A stretch of DNA of 64,000 nt, from contig OZ253939.1 in NCBI GenBank assembly GCA_965267245.1, positions 4,588,001 through 4,652,000 on the forward strand, given 5' to 3'. The translations under genes were made by a program, and so were the position numbers. The notes beneath the pieces were generated by a model. The model was not told the origin of the DNA and searched no databases. It was given only the letters and a program-made list of their open reading frames with translations. Origin of the DNA: JANSWY01 sp965267245 (lineage in GTDB: Bacteria > Bacteroidota > Bacteroidia > Cytophagales > Cyclobacteriaceae). Within the stretch, counting starts at the first letter, position 1; each line of letters opens with the position of its first letter. This document shows positions 29,853-38,476 of the stretch, in pieces.

Positions 29853-31361
29853 ATGGAAGCGTCGAGAAAAATAAGTTTGGTTTTAGCATTACTACTGGTG
29901 TTTGGATTTTCATACGGACAGGAGTACGATGATCTGTATTTCAATAGTGATGACCGTAGTGCCCAGGAGGAGCTTAATTCCAGTGATGAATTGGCTCAGA
30001 ACAATGCATCTCAATATCGTCAGGGGACAGCGGGATCAGCAAATCTCGATAAATACCGATCAGATTATATGATTGATACTACCAATCTCGATGGTATTGT
30101 AGATTATGATAATAATTATAGTTCTTACGGGAATGGACAAAACCCTACAATCGTAAACAACTATTATTATGGTAATTCTGGCTGGAACAATGGCTGGGGT
30201 GGTTACTATGACAATTGGGGATACAATCCATGGAGAAGAGGTTGGAATGTTTCTATTGGTTTTGGCTGGGGTTGGGGCTCATGGAATTCTGGCTGGGGCA
30301 GATGGGGTGGATGGTATGACCCATGGTATGACCCTTGGTATTATGGTGGTGGATGGTATGGTTATGGTGGCTGGGGACCAGGATGGAGAAATGGCTGGAA
30401 TGTTGGATGGGGTTATGGATATAATTATTGGGGTGGATATTACTGCCCAGCATGGTATGGTGGAAATAGAGTGATCATCTACGATGGCTATGTGAGAAAT
30501 GTGACCAGAAGAGGAAGGTATAATAGTAGAGGTACTTATGCTGTGAATTCAGGTAGAAGAGATAGATCAGTTTCTGGGATCTCTTCTGGAGGAAGCAGGT
30601 CTTCAAGGGTTTCAAGTGGCAGGAGTTCTTCTTCCCGAGACTACAGGTCAGAGAGTGATTTGAGTAGTGCCAGAAGAAGTTATTCTACCACAAGAACAAG
30701 TAGAAGCTCCAGACAAGTGGCAACTAATAGCACATCCAGGTCATATAGATCAGTTTCAACTGGAACATCAAGAACGGGAAGAACGTCTACCTACAGTGGT
30801 ACAAATTCTGGTTCAAGATATAGGTCAAGTGGAAATACCAGGTCATCAGGTGACAATACTTATAGAGGTACTTCTTCTGGCTCTGGTCGAACAGGCACTT
30901 ACAATTCTGGGGATACCAGAACTTACAGGAGTTCAGGGTCGACAAGGTCTGGTGGTTCAAATTCCAGGTACTCAAATGGAGGAAACACTAGCGGAAGAAG
31001 TAGCTCTGGTACGTACAGAAGTAGTGGATCCAGTGGATCATCAAGAAGTTCTGGTGGATCGTATAACAGAAGCTCTGGTAGTTCAAGAAGTTCCGGTGGA
31101 TCTTACAACAGAAGCTCTGGATCAAGTAGAAGTAGTGGAGGAAGAAGCAGTGGTAGTTATTCAAGTGGAAGATCAAATTCAAGCAGGAGTAGTGGAGGTA
31201 GTTACTCAAGATCAAGTAGCGGTAGCAGCAGCAGAAGTTCTGGAAGTTACTCCAGATCTAGCGGATCATCCTCAAGCAGTAGGTCTAGCGGAGGAAGAAG
31301 TTCCTCTTCGAGTTCAAGCTCTCGAAGTTCTGGAGGAAGAAGCGGCAGAGGTGGCAAATAA
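29853..31361 (+). CDS. secreted low-complexity protein: Trp/Gly/Tyr-rich segment and Ser/Arg/Gly tail
   Basis: The 502-residue protein has a signal peptide (residues 1-22, cut near YG/QEY). An acidic linker of about 80 residues follows (DDLYFNSDDRSAQEEL). A Trp/Gly/Tyr-rich block lies near 105-205 (repeats of WYDPWYDPWYYGGGWYGYGG type). The last 290 residues are made almost wholly of Ser, Arg, Gly, Thr and Tyr, with repeated SGGSYNRSSGSSRS units. No enzymatic domain is visible. I do not recognise a named family, though similar proteins occur near proS in Bacteroidetes. An extracellular or envelope structural role is plausible but unproven. The ATG follows a 138-base divergent gap. Confidence 0.75.
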   Translation: MEASRKISLVLALLLVFGFSYGQEYDDLYFNSDDRSAQEELNSSDELAQNNASQYRQGTAGSANLDKYRSDYMIDTTNLDGIVDYDNNYSSYGNGQNPTIVNNYYYGNSGWNNGWGGYYDNWGYNPWRRGWNVSIGFGWGWGSWNSGWGRWGGWYDPWYDPWYYGGGWYGYGGWGPGWRNGWNVGWGYGYNYWGGYYCPAWYGGNRVIIYDGYVRNVTRRGRYNSRGTYAVNSGRRDRSVSGISSGGSRSSRVSSGRSSSSRDYRSESDLSSARRSYSTTRTSRSSRQVATNSTSRSYRSVSTGTSRTGRTSTYSGTNSGSRYRSSGNTRSSGDNTYRGTSSGSGRTGTYNSGDTRTYRSSGSTRSGGSNSRYSNGGNTSGRSSSGTYRSSGSSGSSRSSGGSYNRSSGSSRSSGGSYNRSSGSSRSSGGRSSGSYSSGRSNSSRSSGGSYSRSSSGSSSRSSGSYSRSSGSSSSSRSSGGRSSSSSSSSRSSGGRSGRGGK

Positions 31362-31395
31362 CGCAACGTAGGTCAAAACTTAACTAACTAACGCA

Positions 31396-32949
31396 ATGAA
31401 AAAATTAGGATTAATTCTGACATCTCTGGTTGTGCTAAGCTTTCCAAGCTTAGCCCAGCTAGGTTACTATAATGATGCGCTTTTATTCAGCAGAACTAAT
31501 TTTGGAGGAACTGCCAGGATGCAAGCGATAGGAGGGGCACAGGTTTCACTGGGAGGAGATATAAGCTCTGCACAATCCAACCCTGCAGGGCTAGGTTTTT
31601 ACAATCGTTCAGAATTCTCTTTTACTCCAGGACTTAGTTTTCAAAAAAGTAAAGCTTCTTTGGATGGAGGATTGAATCAAGAAACATTTAGTGCTCAAAT
31701 GGATATTAGCAATCTTGGTTTAGTTTTCAATAATAAGGGAGATGGGTCAATTAAATCCTGGTCCTTTGGAATCTCGGTGAATAAGGTGAACGATTTTAAC
31801 AGAGAAGTAGAGTATAATGATTACGCTAATAGCTCTATTCTGGAATCATTTGCTCAAAGAGCTGCTGGTGTTGAACCTGGAGATTTTGAACAATTTATTG
31901 ATAATCCTTTCAGTGTCAATGTTGATCCTTTACTGGCGGAAGCCTGGAATCAATTCTTGATTATTGAATATTTTGATAACGGAGTTCCATATTATGACCC
32001 ACTTAATTTGGTTGAGGTAACACCCGGCCTGGTATATTCAAACCCGAGATTACAAGAAACCATTACAACTTCGGGAGGCCAATACCAATGGAACTTTTCC
32101 GGAGGAGGAAATTTCAATGATAAATTATATTTTGGAGCTTCTCTTGGGTTTTTGACTGTCAGGTATGAACGGATCAGTGAGATTACAGAAACTGAAATGG
32201 TGTCATTTGATGAAGCATCAATTGGAGATGTAACGCTCGTTGATGAGCTGGATATTTTTGGGAATGGCATCAATGCAACATTCGGTATGATTGTAAGACC
32301 AATAAACCTGATGACCATTGGAGTTAGTTACCAGACACCCACTTTTTATGGATTAACTGATGAGAGCTCATTTACTTTGTCTTCTTTTATTCCGAATAAC
32401 ATTGATTTTAGGAACATTCCGGGTGAACCTGGTTTAGATGTACCTTCTGGAGAAGGATCTTCATCATTCAATGAAGTTTCTACATCAAATTACCAAATCA
32501 TAACTCCTTCCAGGCTGAATGTAGGTGCCACAGTTTTTGTTGGAAAACAGGGATTCCTGTCAGGAGACGTTGAATTTGTTGATTATTCTGATGCGAGTAT
32601 CAGGTCTGATGATTTTTTTGAAGCGGACGATAATAATGAAATCCAATTACAGTATAAGTCTGCCATTAATTATCGATTAGGTGGAGAATATAGATTAGAT
32701 ATTTTAAGATTCAGGGCAGGTTATGCTTTTCAGGCCAATCCATATGATAGTGATTTAAAAAGAAGTTCTGAAAATCTGACATTCGGAATGGGGCTTAAGA
32801 AAAAGAAATATTTTGTTGACCTGGGTGTTGTGAACTCAAAAATGAAGGACTATTATTCACCTTATGTATTGGCTGACGGTTCTGAGCCATTGGTTGATAT
32901 GACTGTTAAGAATACCAAATTTTTAGTGACTGTTGGATTTTCCTTTTAA
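31396..32949 (+). CDS. OmpP1/FadL-like outer-membrane beta-barrel protein
   Basis: The 517-residue protein has a signal peptide (cut near SLAQ/LGYY). It then has the Bacteroidetes FadL-like start: DALLFSRTNFGGTARMQAIGG and ALGGD-type VSLGGDISSAQSNPAGLGFY. Alternating hydrophobic beta strands follow and the C-terminus is aromatic (FLVTVGFSF). Relatives transport hydrophobic compounds across the outer membrane; the cargo here is unknown. It follows the low-complexity protein by 34 bases and overlaps the convergent aroK gene by four. Confidence 0.85.
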   Translation: MKKLGLILTSLVVLSFPSLAQLGYYNDALLFSRTNFGGTARMQAIGGAQVSLGGDISSAQSNPAGLGFYNRSEFSFTPGLSFQKSKASLDGGLNQETFSAQMDISNLGLVFNNKGDGSIKSWSFGISVNKVNDFNREVEYNDYANSSILESFAQRAAGVEPGDFEQFIDNPFSVNVDPLLAEAWNQFLIIEYFDNGVPYYDPLNLVEVTPGLVYSNPRLQETITTSGGQYQWNFSGGGNFNDKLYFGASLGFLTVRYERISEITETEMVSFDEASIGDVTLVDELDIFGNGINATFGMIVRPINLMTIGVSYQTPTFYGLTDESSFTLSSFIPNNIDFRNIPGEPGLDVPSGEGSSSFNEVSTSNYQIITPSRLNVGATVFVGKQGFLSGDVEFVDYSDASIRSDDFFEADDNNEIQLQYKSAINYRLGGEYRLDILRFRAGYAFQANPYDSDLKRSSENLTFGMGLKKKKYFVDLGVVNSKMKDYYSPYVLADGSEPLVDMTVKNTKFLVTVGFSF

Positions 32950-33470
32950 GGAAGCAAATTATAGTCATTGATTAAAGTGGCGATGTGTTCAAGTGACTCA
33001 TCGCCATTAATTTTTATATGTGCTTTTGAATAGTATTGAATCCTTTGATTGTATTTATCAGTGATTCCATTTTTTATATCATCTTCAAATCTTGCCACAA
33101 GTGGTCTTTCTTCAGTTGAGCTTTTTGATAGTCTACTGATGATCTCCTTTATTGGTGTGTCAATAAAGATCACTAGCCCGTTTCTGAGCATAAATTCTAT
33201 ATTATTGAAAAAACAAGGTGCTCCACCGCCGGTTGAGAGTAAAACACGATCATAAGAGTTGATTGACTCCTCTAATATTTGTTTCTCTGAGTTTCGGAAA
33301 TATTCCTCACCATACTCTGAAAATATATCCTTTATTGGTTTCCCTTCTTGGGCTTCAATTAAATGATCAAGGTCTAAAAATTTCAGTCCCAGATGATTTG
33401 CAAGTTTATTTCCAAGAGTGGTTTTGCCACTTCCGGGCATTCCAATTATGATTAGTTTCTGTTTTTTCAA
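32946..33470 (-). CDS. aroK: shikimate kinase
   Basis: The enzyme phosphorylates shikimate at the 3-hydroxyl in the aromatic amino acid pathway. The 174-residue protein has the Walker A loop GMPGSGKTT (residues 10-18), the DLDHLIE shikimate/Mg site, the FRNSE arginine, STGGGAP and the lid arginine in ERPLVAR. It is of normal length. Its start overlaps the upstream DoxX-like gene by four bases, so the three minus-strand genes are probably co-transcribed. Confidence 0.95.
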   Translation of the reverse strand: MKKQKLIIIGMPGSGKTTLGNKLANHLGLKFLDLDHLIEAQEGKPIKDIFSEYGEEYFRNSEKQILEESINSYDRVLLSTGGGAPCFFNNIEFMLRNGLVIFIDTPIKEIISRLSKSSTEERPLVARFEDDIKNGITDKYNQRIQYYSKAHIKINGDESLEHIATLINDYNLLP

Positions 33471-34558
33471 AACAATTTTTGAATTTGACTGACATCAGGA
33501 ATATCGTTATGATGCCACTTGCCAAGAACAGTGCCATCATTAACCAGAATTAGTCCAGGATTTGCTCTGATCATTGTTTTAAGTACCGTTGCGTCAGCAT
33601 AATAGAATGGTATGGCCAATTGATTTTCATGTCGGAATGCTTCAAATTCATCATACCCGGAAGCGGTAAGCGCCCAGATATCAATATCGTAATCCCTCAG
33701 GTCACTAATTAATTCCTTGATTTCACTAATATTAGCGTTTGAGGCCTTTTCAGAGTTATAGATTACTACAAAAAGTTTCTTTCCATGAAAAGATTGTTCT
33801 GTGAATTCTCCCTCATCGTTCCAGATACTGTAATCAGTTATTTTTGGCTGTGCTTCAGGATTTTTCAGTGGCATCTCAATAAACTTATAGGAAGGATCCG
33901 TGGGATATTGATCAAATACTTCCTGTTTGCCATCTTTCTCCATGATGTACTGATAAATCAATGGCTCTGAAGGGCTCATTAATTCCTTGATGTTATTTCC
34001 AATTTTGTAGGTTCGGAAGTCAATGAAAGGTAAGTGGTTTATAGCGTAAATCGCTACGAATAGAAATACTGCTGTAACAACGCCCATTGCCAAATCACCT
34101 TTTCTAGCTTTAATGAAAGGTTCAAAGCCTTTTCTGAAAACGAATAGGATGATCACAAAAACACTCAAAATGATATCCTTATAGAAGCTTTCCCAGGGAT
34201 CTAATTTGATAGCGTCACCGAAACACCCACAATCTCTTACGACATTGAAAAACGCTGAATAAAAAGTCAGGAACGTGAAAAATACGATAAGAAATAAGAG
34301 TATCCAATTGGTAATGGCGGTTCTGTAATTGATTAAAACGGCAATACCCAGGACTACCTCTAAAACCACTAAAAATACACTAATTGGAAGCGCATAAGGT
34401 ATAAATGCGCCAAAAAAACCAGCAAAATCAGAAGCAAAGACGTTGAAATACTCTTCCAATTTAATGGCAGTACCTACTGGGTCATTGATTTTGATCAGTC
34501 CAGAGAAGATAAAGAGTCCCCCTACTATTATTCTGGAAATTTGTTTTAGAACGTTCAT
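33467..34558 (-). CDS. DoxX-like membrane protein with thioredoxin-like C-terminal domain (BT_3928-like)
   Basis: The 363-residue protein has four predicted membrane helices in the first 150 residues (GGLFIFSGLIKINDPVGTA, then three more) and a CGCFGD motif between helices three and four (near residue 112). One more helix lies near 157-175, and a thioredoxin-like soluble domain fills the C-terminus (VVIYNSEKASNANISEIKEL, PGLILVNDGTVLGKWHHND). The thioredoxin active-site Cys pair is missing from that domain. MauE/DoxX relatives handle membrane redox chemistry. The coupling to aroK and DUF1599 is common in Bacteroidetes, without a known functional reason. Confidence 0.82.
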   Translation of the reverse strand: MNVLKQISRIIVGGLFIFSGLIKINDPVGTAIKLEEYFNVFASDFAGFFGAFIPYALPISVFLVVLEVVLGIAVLINYRTAITNWILLFLIVFFTFLTFYSAFFNVVRDCGCFGDAIKLDPWESFYKDIILSVFVIILFVFRKGFEPFIKARKGDLAMGVVTAVFLFVAIYAINHLPFIDFRTYKIGNNIKELMSPSEPLIYQYIMEKDGKQEVFDQYPTDPSYKFIEMPLKNPEAQPKITDYSIWNDEGEFTEQSFHGKKLFVVIYNSEKASNANISEIKELISDLRDYDIDIWALTASGYDEFEAFRHENQLAIPFYYADATVLKTMIRANPGLILVNDGTVLGKWHHNDIPDVSQIQKLF

Positions 34559-34565
34559 AATTAGT

Positions 34566-35111
34566 TTATTTCACAAAGCCTGAAAGAATAAGTGCAAAAA
34601 CTGCATAATTGATCATATCTTGATAATTGGCTTGAATACCTTCTGACACTATTGTTTTACCCTGATTGTCTTCAATTTGCTTAACCCGGAGTAATTTCAT
34701 TAAGATAATGTCAGTAATTGAACTAACACGCATGTCCCTCCATGCTTCACCATAATCATGGTTCTTATTCATGAGGAGTTCCATTGTTTTTTGTGCGAAT
34801 GAGTCATATTTAGGCTCTAACTCTTCAAATGGAATTTCCATCTGATCGTCTTCCGTTAGCTCTGATTGAATTAATGCAAGAAGGCAATAATTGATGATTC
34901 CAATAAACTCACCGTTGATATCATCTTCTACTTTTTGAGTGCCTTTCTCCTGAATTGACCGAATTCGTTGTGCTTTAATAAAAATTTGATCCGTGATAGA
35001 ACTCAGTCTGAGAATTCTCCACGCCGTACCATAGTCTCGTGTTTTCTTTTCGAACAGGTCTTTACAGGTGGCTATTACTTGTTTATATTCGTCAATGGTT
35101 TTATCGGTCAC
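34566..35111 (-). CDS. DUF1599 protein with two domain copies
   Basis: The 181-residue protein contains the same motif twice: KKTRDYGTAWRILRLSSITDQIFIK near residue 22 and NKNHDYGEAWRDMRVSSITDIILMK near residue 114, each followed by GxxxNYxxxAL. This is the DUF1599 family, whose domain also occurs in phage nucleotide-modification contexts, but no reaction is established to my knowledge. It starts the minus-strand operon with the DoxX-like gene seven bases behind, and diverges from folP. Confidence 0.85.
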   Translation of the reverse strand: MTDKTIDEYKQVIATCKDLFEKKTRDYGTAWRILRLSSITDQIFIKAQRIRSIQEKGTQKVEDDINGEFIGIINYCLLALIQSELTEDDQMEIPFEELEPKYDSFAQKTMELLMNKNHDYGEAWRDMRVSSITDIILMKLLRVKQIEDNQGKTIVSEGIQANYQDMINYAVFALILSGFVK

Positions 35112-35164
35112 CTTCTTTAGTTGTTAATTTTGGCCACTAAATTAAGAGAAAATAAGCTAACAAA

Positions 35165-36001
35165 TTGGATCAAAAACATACAATGAATGTCAGGGGTAAA
35201 TTAATAGACATGAGCTTCCCGATGGTAATGGGAATTATGAACTTAACGCCAGACTCATTTTATGATGGAGGTAGGCTAAAGTCAGATTCAGATTTACTAC
35301 ATCAAGCTGAGAAACATTTAAGAGATGGAGCCACTTTTATTGATGTTGGAGGTTATTCGTCAAGGCCAGGTGCAGATGACATAAGTGAGAGTGAGGAATT
35401 ATCTAGGGTTATCAAGCCAGTAGAATTAATAGTTAAGGAATTTCCTGATGCGATAGTTTCTGTTGACACTTTTAGGTCTGTTGTAGCGAGCAAGGCATTG
35501 GAGGCTGGTGCTCATATTATTAATGACATTTCGGGAGGGGGGCTTGATGAAAATATGTTTGAAACAGTTGGTCATTATAATTGCCCGTATATAATGATGC
35601 ATATGCAGGGAAATCCACAGAATATGAAGGATTTGACAAAATACGACGACATTTTGGGGGAATTGGTCGATTATTTTGTCATAAGAGTAAATCAATTGCG
35701 GGAATTAGGTGTTAAAGATATTATAGTAGATCCTGGTTTCGGCTTTTCAAAATCTAATGATCAGAATTATTTCTTACTGAGGAATTTGAGGTATTTTCAG
35801 CAATTAGGTCTACCTATTCTTGCAGGTATTTCGAGAAAGTCAATGATTTATAAAAAACTAGGAATAACTTCGCAGGAGGCACTTAACGGGACTACTGTAC
35901 TGAATACCATTGCACTGACAAACGGGTCTTCCATACTTAGGGTACACGATGTAAAAGAGGCAATTGAGACAATTAAATTGTATAAATATACTTACGGTTG
36001 A
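35165..36001 (+). CDS. folP: dihydropteroate synthase
   Basis: The enzyme condenses p-aminobenzoate with hydroxymethyl-dihydropterin diphosphate in folate synthesis and is the sulfonamide target. The 278-residue TIM barrel has MGIMNLTPDSFYDGG, FIDVGGYSSRPGA, VSVDTFR, NDISGG, MMHMQGNPQNM, DPGFGFSK and GISRKSM. The start is TTG at 35165 or ATG at 35183; the longer form fits family alignments (NVRGKLID). It shares four bases with cdaA, a conserved Bacteroidetes pair. Confidence 0.95.
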   Translation: MDQKHTMNVRGKLIDMSFPMVMGIMNLTPDSFYDGGRLKSDSDLLHQAEKHLRDGATFIDVGGYSSRPGADDISESEELSRVIKPVELIVKEFPDAIVSVDTFRSVVASKALEAGAHIINDISGGGLDENMFETVGHYNCPYIMMHMQGNPQNMKDLTKYDDILGELVDYFVIRVNQLRELGVKDIIVDPGFGFSKSNDQNYFLLRNLRYFQQLGLPILAGISRKSMIYKKLGITSQEALNGTTVLNTIALTNGSSILRVHDVKEAIETIKLYKYTYG

Positions 36002-36885
36002 TCTTTTTATTTGAAATAGGGTTTTTAGAAGTTGGCTGGGTTGACATTATAGATGTTTTCCTGGTGAGTATTCTATTATACCAGGTGTACAAATTGATGA
36101 AGGGGAGTGTTGCCATTCGGGTATTCCTTGGCTTCCTATCTCTTTACCTTATTTTTCAGGTGGTTAGAGCGGCCAAAATGGAGTTACTTTCCATCATCCT
36201 TGGAGAGTTTATGGGGGTAGGAGTACTGGCAGTAATCATTCTATTTCAGCAAGAGATTAGAAAGTTTTTGTTACTCCTTGGGAAAACCACTGTATTTGAG
36301 GAAGGGAAGATTTTCAAAGGGGTAAAGGGTTTTTGGCGTCAAAATGGAAGAGATTCCAGATCAAATGTATCGTCTGTGGTAGAAGCAGCAAAGACACTAG
36401 GTGGAACCAATACAGGGGCCCTAATTGTATTTTCACGAAATAGTGGTTTAAAATTTTATGCTGAATCAGGCGATGAAATAGATGCTCTTTTGTCTAAAAG
36501 ACTCCTGCTTTCAATATTTAATAAGTATAGTCCACTTCATGATGGTGCTGTTATTATTCATGAAGGTCGGGTGGTAGCTGCAAGATGTATACTGCCTGTT
36601 ACAGAAAGAGACGACTTGCCGGCACAATATGGTCTGAGACACAGAGCTGCGATTGGTATGTCTGAGACTACAGACACATTGGTAATAGTTGTATCAGAGG
36701 AAACTGGCCAACTGAGTGCCATGCGTAATGGTGAAAGCTTTAATAACCTGTCCACACAGGAACTTCGCAAAATGATCAATGAGTACCTTTCTGAGGATCA
36801 ATCAAAGGTCAAATCGAAGAAATCTGAAAAGGAAATCAAGGATATCACAGATGTTCAGGAAAAAGAAAAAGTAGAGGCTGGTTAG
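35998..36885 (+). CDS. cdaA: diadenylate cyclase CdaA
   Basis: The enzyme makes cyclic di-AMP from two ATP. The 295-residue protein has three N-terminal membrane helices (residues about 10-90). A DAC domain follows with the active-site HDGAVIIHEGR and RHRAAIGMSE motifs, then a charged tail (KSKKSEKEIKD). The TTG start overlaps the folP stop (TTGA), which implies coupling. No CdaR or GlmM gene is adjacent, unlike in Firmicutes. Confidence 0.94.
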   Translation: MIFLFEIGFLEVGWVDIIDVFLVSILLYQVYKLMKGSVAIRVFLGFLSLYLIFQVVRAAKMELLSIILGEFMGVGVLAVIILFQQEIRKFLLLLGKTTVFEEGKIFKGVKGFWRQNGRDSRSNVSSVVEAAKTLGGTNTGALIVFSRNSGLKFYAESGDEIDALLSKRLLLSIFNKYSPLHDGAVIIHEGRVVAARCILPVTERDDLPAQYGLRHRAAIGMSETTDTLVIVVSEETGQLSAMRNGESFNNLSTQELRKMINEYLSEDQSKVKSKKSEKEIKDITDVQEKEKVEAG

Positions 36886-36902
36886 GCCCCTGTTTTCTTA
36901 TT

Positions 36903-38093
36903 CTATTTGATCACTCCAAGCTCAATACCCACTTCTTTAAAGGCTGTAATCGCTTTATCGAGATGTTCTTTTTCATGCACTGCTGATAATTGAACTCTTA
37001 TTCTAGCCTGACCTTTTGGCACTACTGGATAATAAAAACCAATCACATAAATGCCTTTTTCCAATAAAGCAGCGGCCATTTTTTGAGAAAGAACAGCATC
37101 GTACAACATAATGGGTACTATAGCATGCTCTCCTGGTTTGATGTCAAATCCTGCTTTTGTCATTTCTTCCCTGAAATAGCTGGTATTTTGCTCTAGTTTG
37201 TCTCGAAGGTCGGTTGTTTTACTCAGCATGTCTATTACGGCAATTGAAGCACCAGTAATAGATGGAGCAAGGGTGTTGGAGAACAAATAGGGTCTGGATC
37301 TTTGACGTAGAATTTCTATGATTTCTCTCTTACCACTTGTAAATCCACCTGAAGCGCCACCAAGAGCTTTTCCGAGTGTTCCTGTAATGATGTCCATTTT
37401 GTCCATTACACCGCAATGCTCATGTACACCTCTTCCTGTTCTCCCCATGAAACCAGTGGAATGGCACTCATCCGACATAACTACAGCATCATACTTTTCT
37501 GCTAATTCACAGATTTTGTCCAGTTGAGCAATTGTTCCGTCCATTGAAAACACTCCATCAGTCACGATCAGTTTTACTTTGGCATCAGAAGCTTCCTGAA
37601 GCTTGGTTTCCAGATCAGCCATATCATTGTGATTATATCGGTAGCGCTGAGCTTTACATAATCGAACACCATCAATGATGGAAGCGTGATTTAATGCATC
37701 ACTAATAATTGCATCTTCCGGGCCAAGTAAAGGTTCAAATACACCCCCGTTCGCATCAAATGCAGCCGCATAGAGAATTGTATCTTCAGTTCCCAGAAAC
37801 TCAGATATTTTTCTCTCAAGCGTTTTATGGATGTCTTGGGTACCACATATAAATCGAACCGATGACATACCAAAACCATGCGAATCAATAGTTTCTTTGG
37901 CAGCTTTGATGACTGCTGGATGTGAAGATAAGCCTAGGTAATTATTGGCACAGAAATTAATCACTTCTTTTCCGTCACTTAGCTTGATTACCGCGTCTTG
38001 TGGTGTAGTGATGATTCTCTCTCGCTTGAAGAGGCCCGCTTCTTCGATTTCGTGTAGCTCCTGCTCAAGTTTTGTTTTCAGTGAATTGTACAT
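36903..38093 (-). CDS. kbl: glycine C-acetyltransferase (2-amino-3-ketobutyrate CoA ligase)
   Basis: The enzyme cleaves 2-amino-3-ketobutyrate with CoA to glycine and acetyl-CoA. The 396-residue PLP enzyme shows CANNYLGLSSHP, SVRFICGTQDIHK, VMSDECHSTGFMGRTGRG and GTLGKALGGASGG, with the PLP Lys242. The partner threonine dehydrogenase lies divergently at 38477, completing threonine breakdown. Length and motifs match Kbl better than the related serine palmitoyltransferase or AONS enzymes; context supports this. Confidence 0.93.
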   Translation of the reverse strand: MYNSLKTKLEQELHEIEEAGLFKRERIITTPQDAVIKLSDGKEVINFCANNYLGLSSHPAVIKAAKETIDSHGFGMSSVRFICGTQDIHKTLERKISEFLGTEDTILYAAAFDANGGVFEPLLGPEDAIISDALNHASIIDGVRLCKAQRYRYNHNDMADLETKLQEASDAKVKLIVTDGVFSMDGTIAQLDKICELAEKYDAVVMSDECHSTGFMGRTGRGVHEHCGVMDKMDIITGTLGKALGGASGGFTSGKREIIEILRQRSRPYLFSNTLAPSITGASIAVIDMLSKTTDLRDKLEQNTSYFREEMTKAGFDIKPGEHAIVPIMLYDAVLSQKMAAALLEKGIYVIGFYYPVVPKGQARIRVQLSAVHEKEHLDKAITAFKEVGIELGVIK

Positions 38094-38102
38094 GTTGTTT
38101 AT

Positions 38103-38354
38103 CTACTTTTTTGGTATTCTAATTTTTGGTTTTGCCTGAGGCTTCTTCTGTGATTGGTTGTCTGATTCAATTTTAATTGGGTAGTTTCTCCTTATTTCAT
38201 TAATCAGGAATAATTTCTGGGCAGTGAAGCTATTGGGATGAACTTGTTGAAAGATTTCTTCCCAATTACAGTATTGATCCTTATTACCCTTTTTGAATGC
38301 TGTGGGATCAATTTTTTTATCTTTCAGATACTCCTCAAATGTTATTTCCTCCAT
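38103..38354 (-). CDS. small conserved-type protein of unknown function
   Basis: An 83-residue basic-tailed protein reads MEEITFEEYLKDKKIDPTAF from the ATG at 38354 and ends in KPQAKPKIRIPKK. An in-frame ATG at 38387 would add eleven residues that look less protein-like. The first 60 residues look like a compact helical domain (NWEEIFQQVHPNSFTAQKLF) and the tail is Lys/Pro-rich. I do not recognise the family. It lies nine bases before kbl on the same strand and may be co-transcribed with it. Confidence 0.6.
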   Translation of the reverse strand: MEEITFEEYLKDKKIDPTAFKKGNKDQYCNWEEIFQQVHPNSFTAQKLFLINEIRRNYPIKIESDNQSQKKPQAKPKIRIPKK

Positions 38355-38424
38355 CTCAATAATTGGCTTTGAACACAAATTTATCATTACTCAGCAGCTA
38401 TTGTGCATATAAATTTCAAAATTG

Positions 38425-38456
38425 TTGAAGGATGATCGGTAGACATTTTATTTTTG
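38425..38456 (+). promoter_or_regulatory. Bacteroidetes-type promoter before the threonine dehydrogenase gene
   Basis: TTG at 38425-38427 and TAttTTTG at 38449-38456 are separated by 21 bases, the spacing also seen at rRNA P2. The start codon follows after 20 bases. Confidence 0.5.
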
Positions 38457-38476
38457 CACCTCAATAAACAACATTA

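Noticed and set aside
30667..31371. Open frame of 234 residues in another frame over the low-complexity protein
   Set aside because: It is a frame-shifted reading of the Ser/Arg/Gly repeats, rich in Val, Glu and Gln through codon bias of the repeat, and lacks its own start context.
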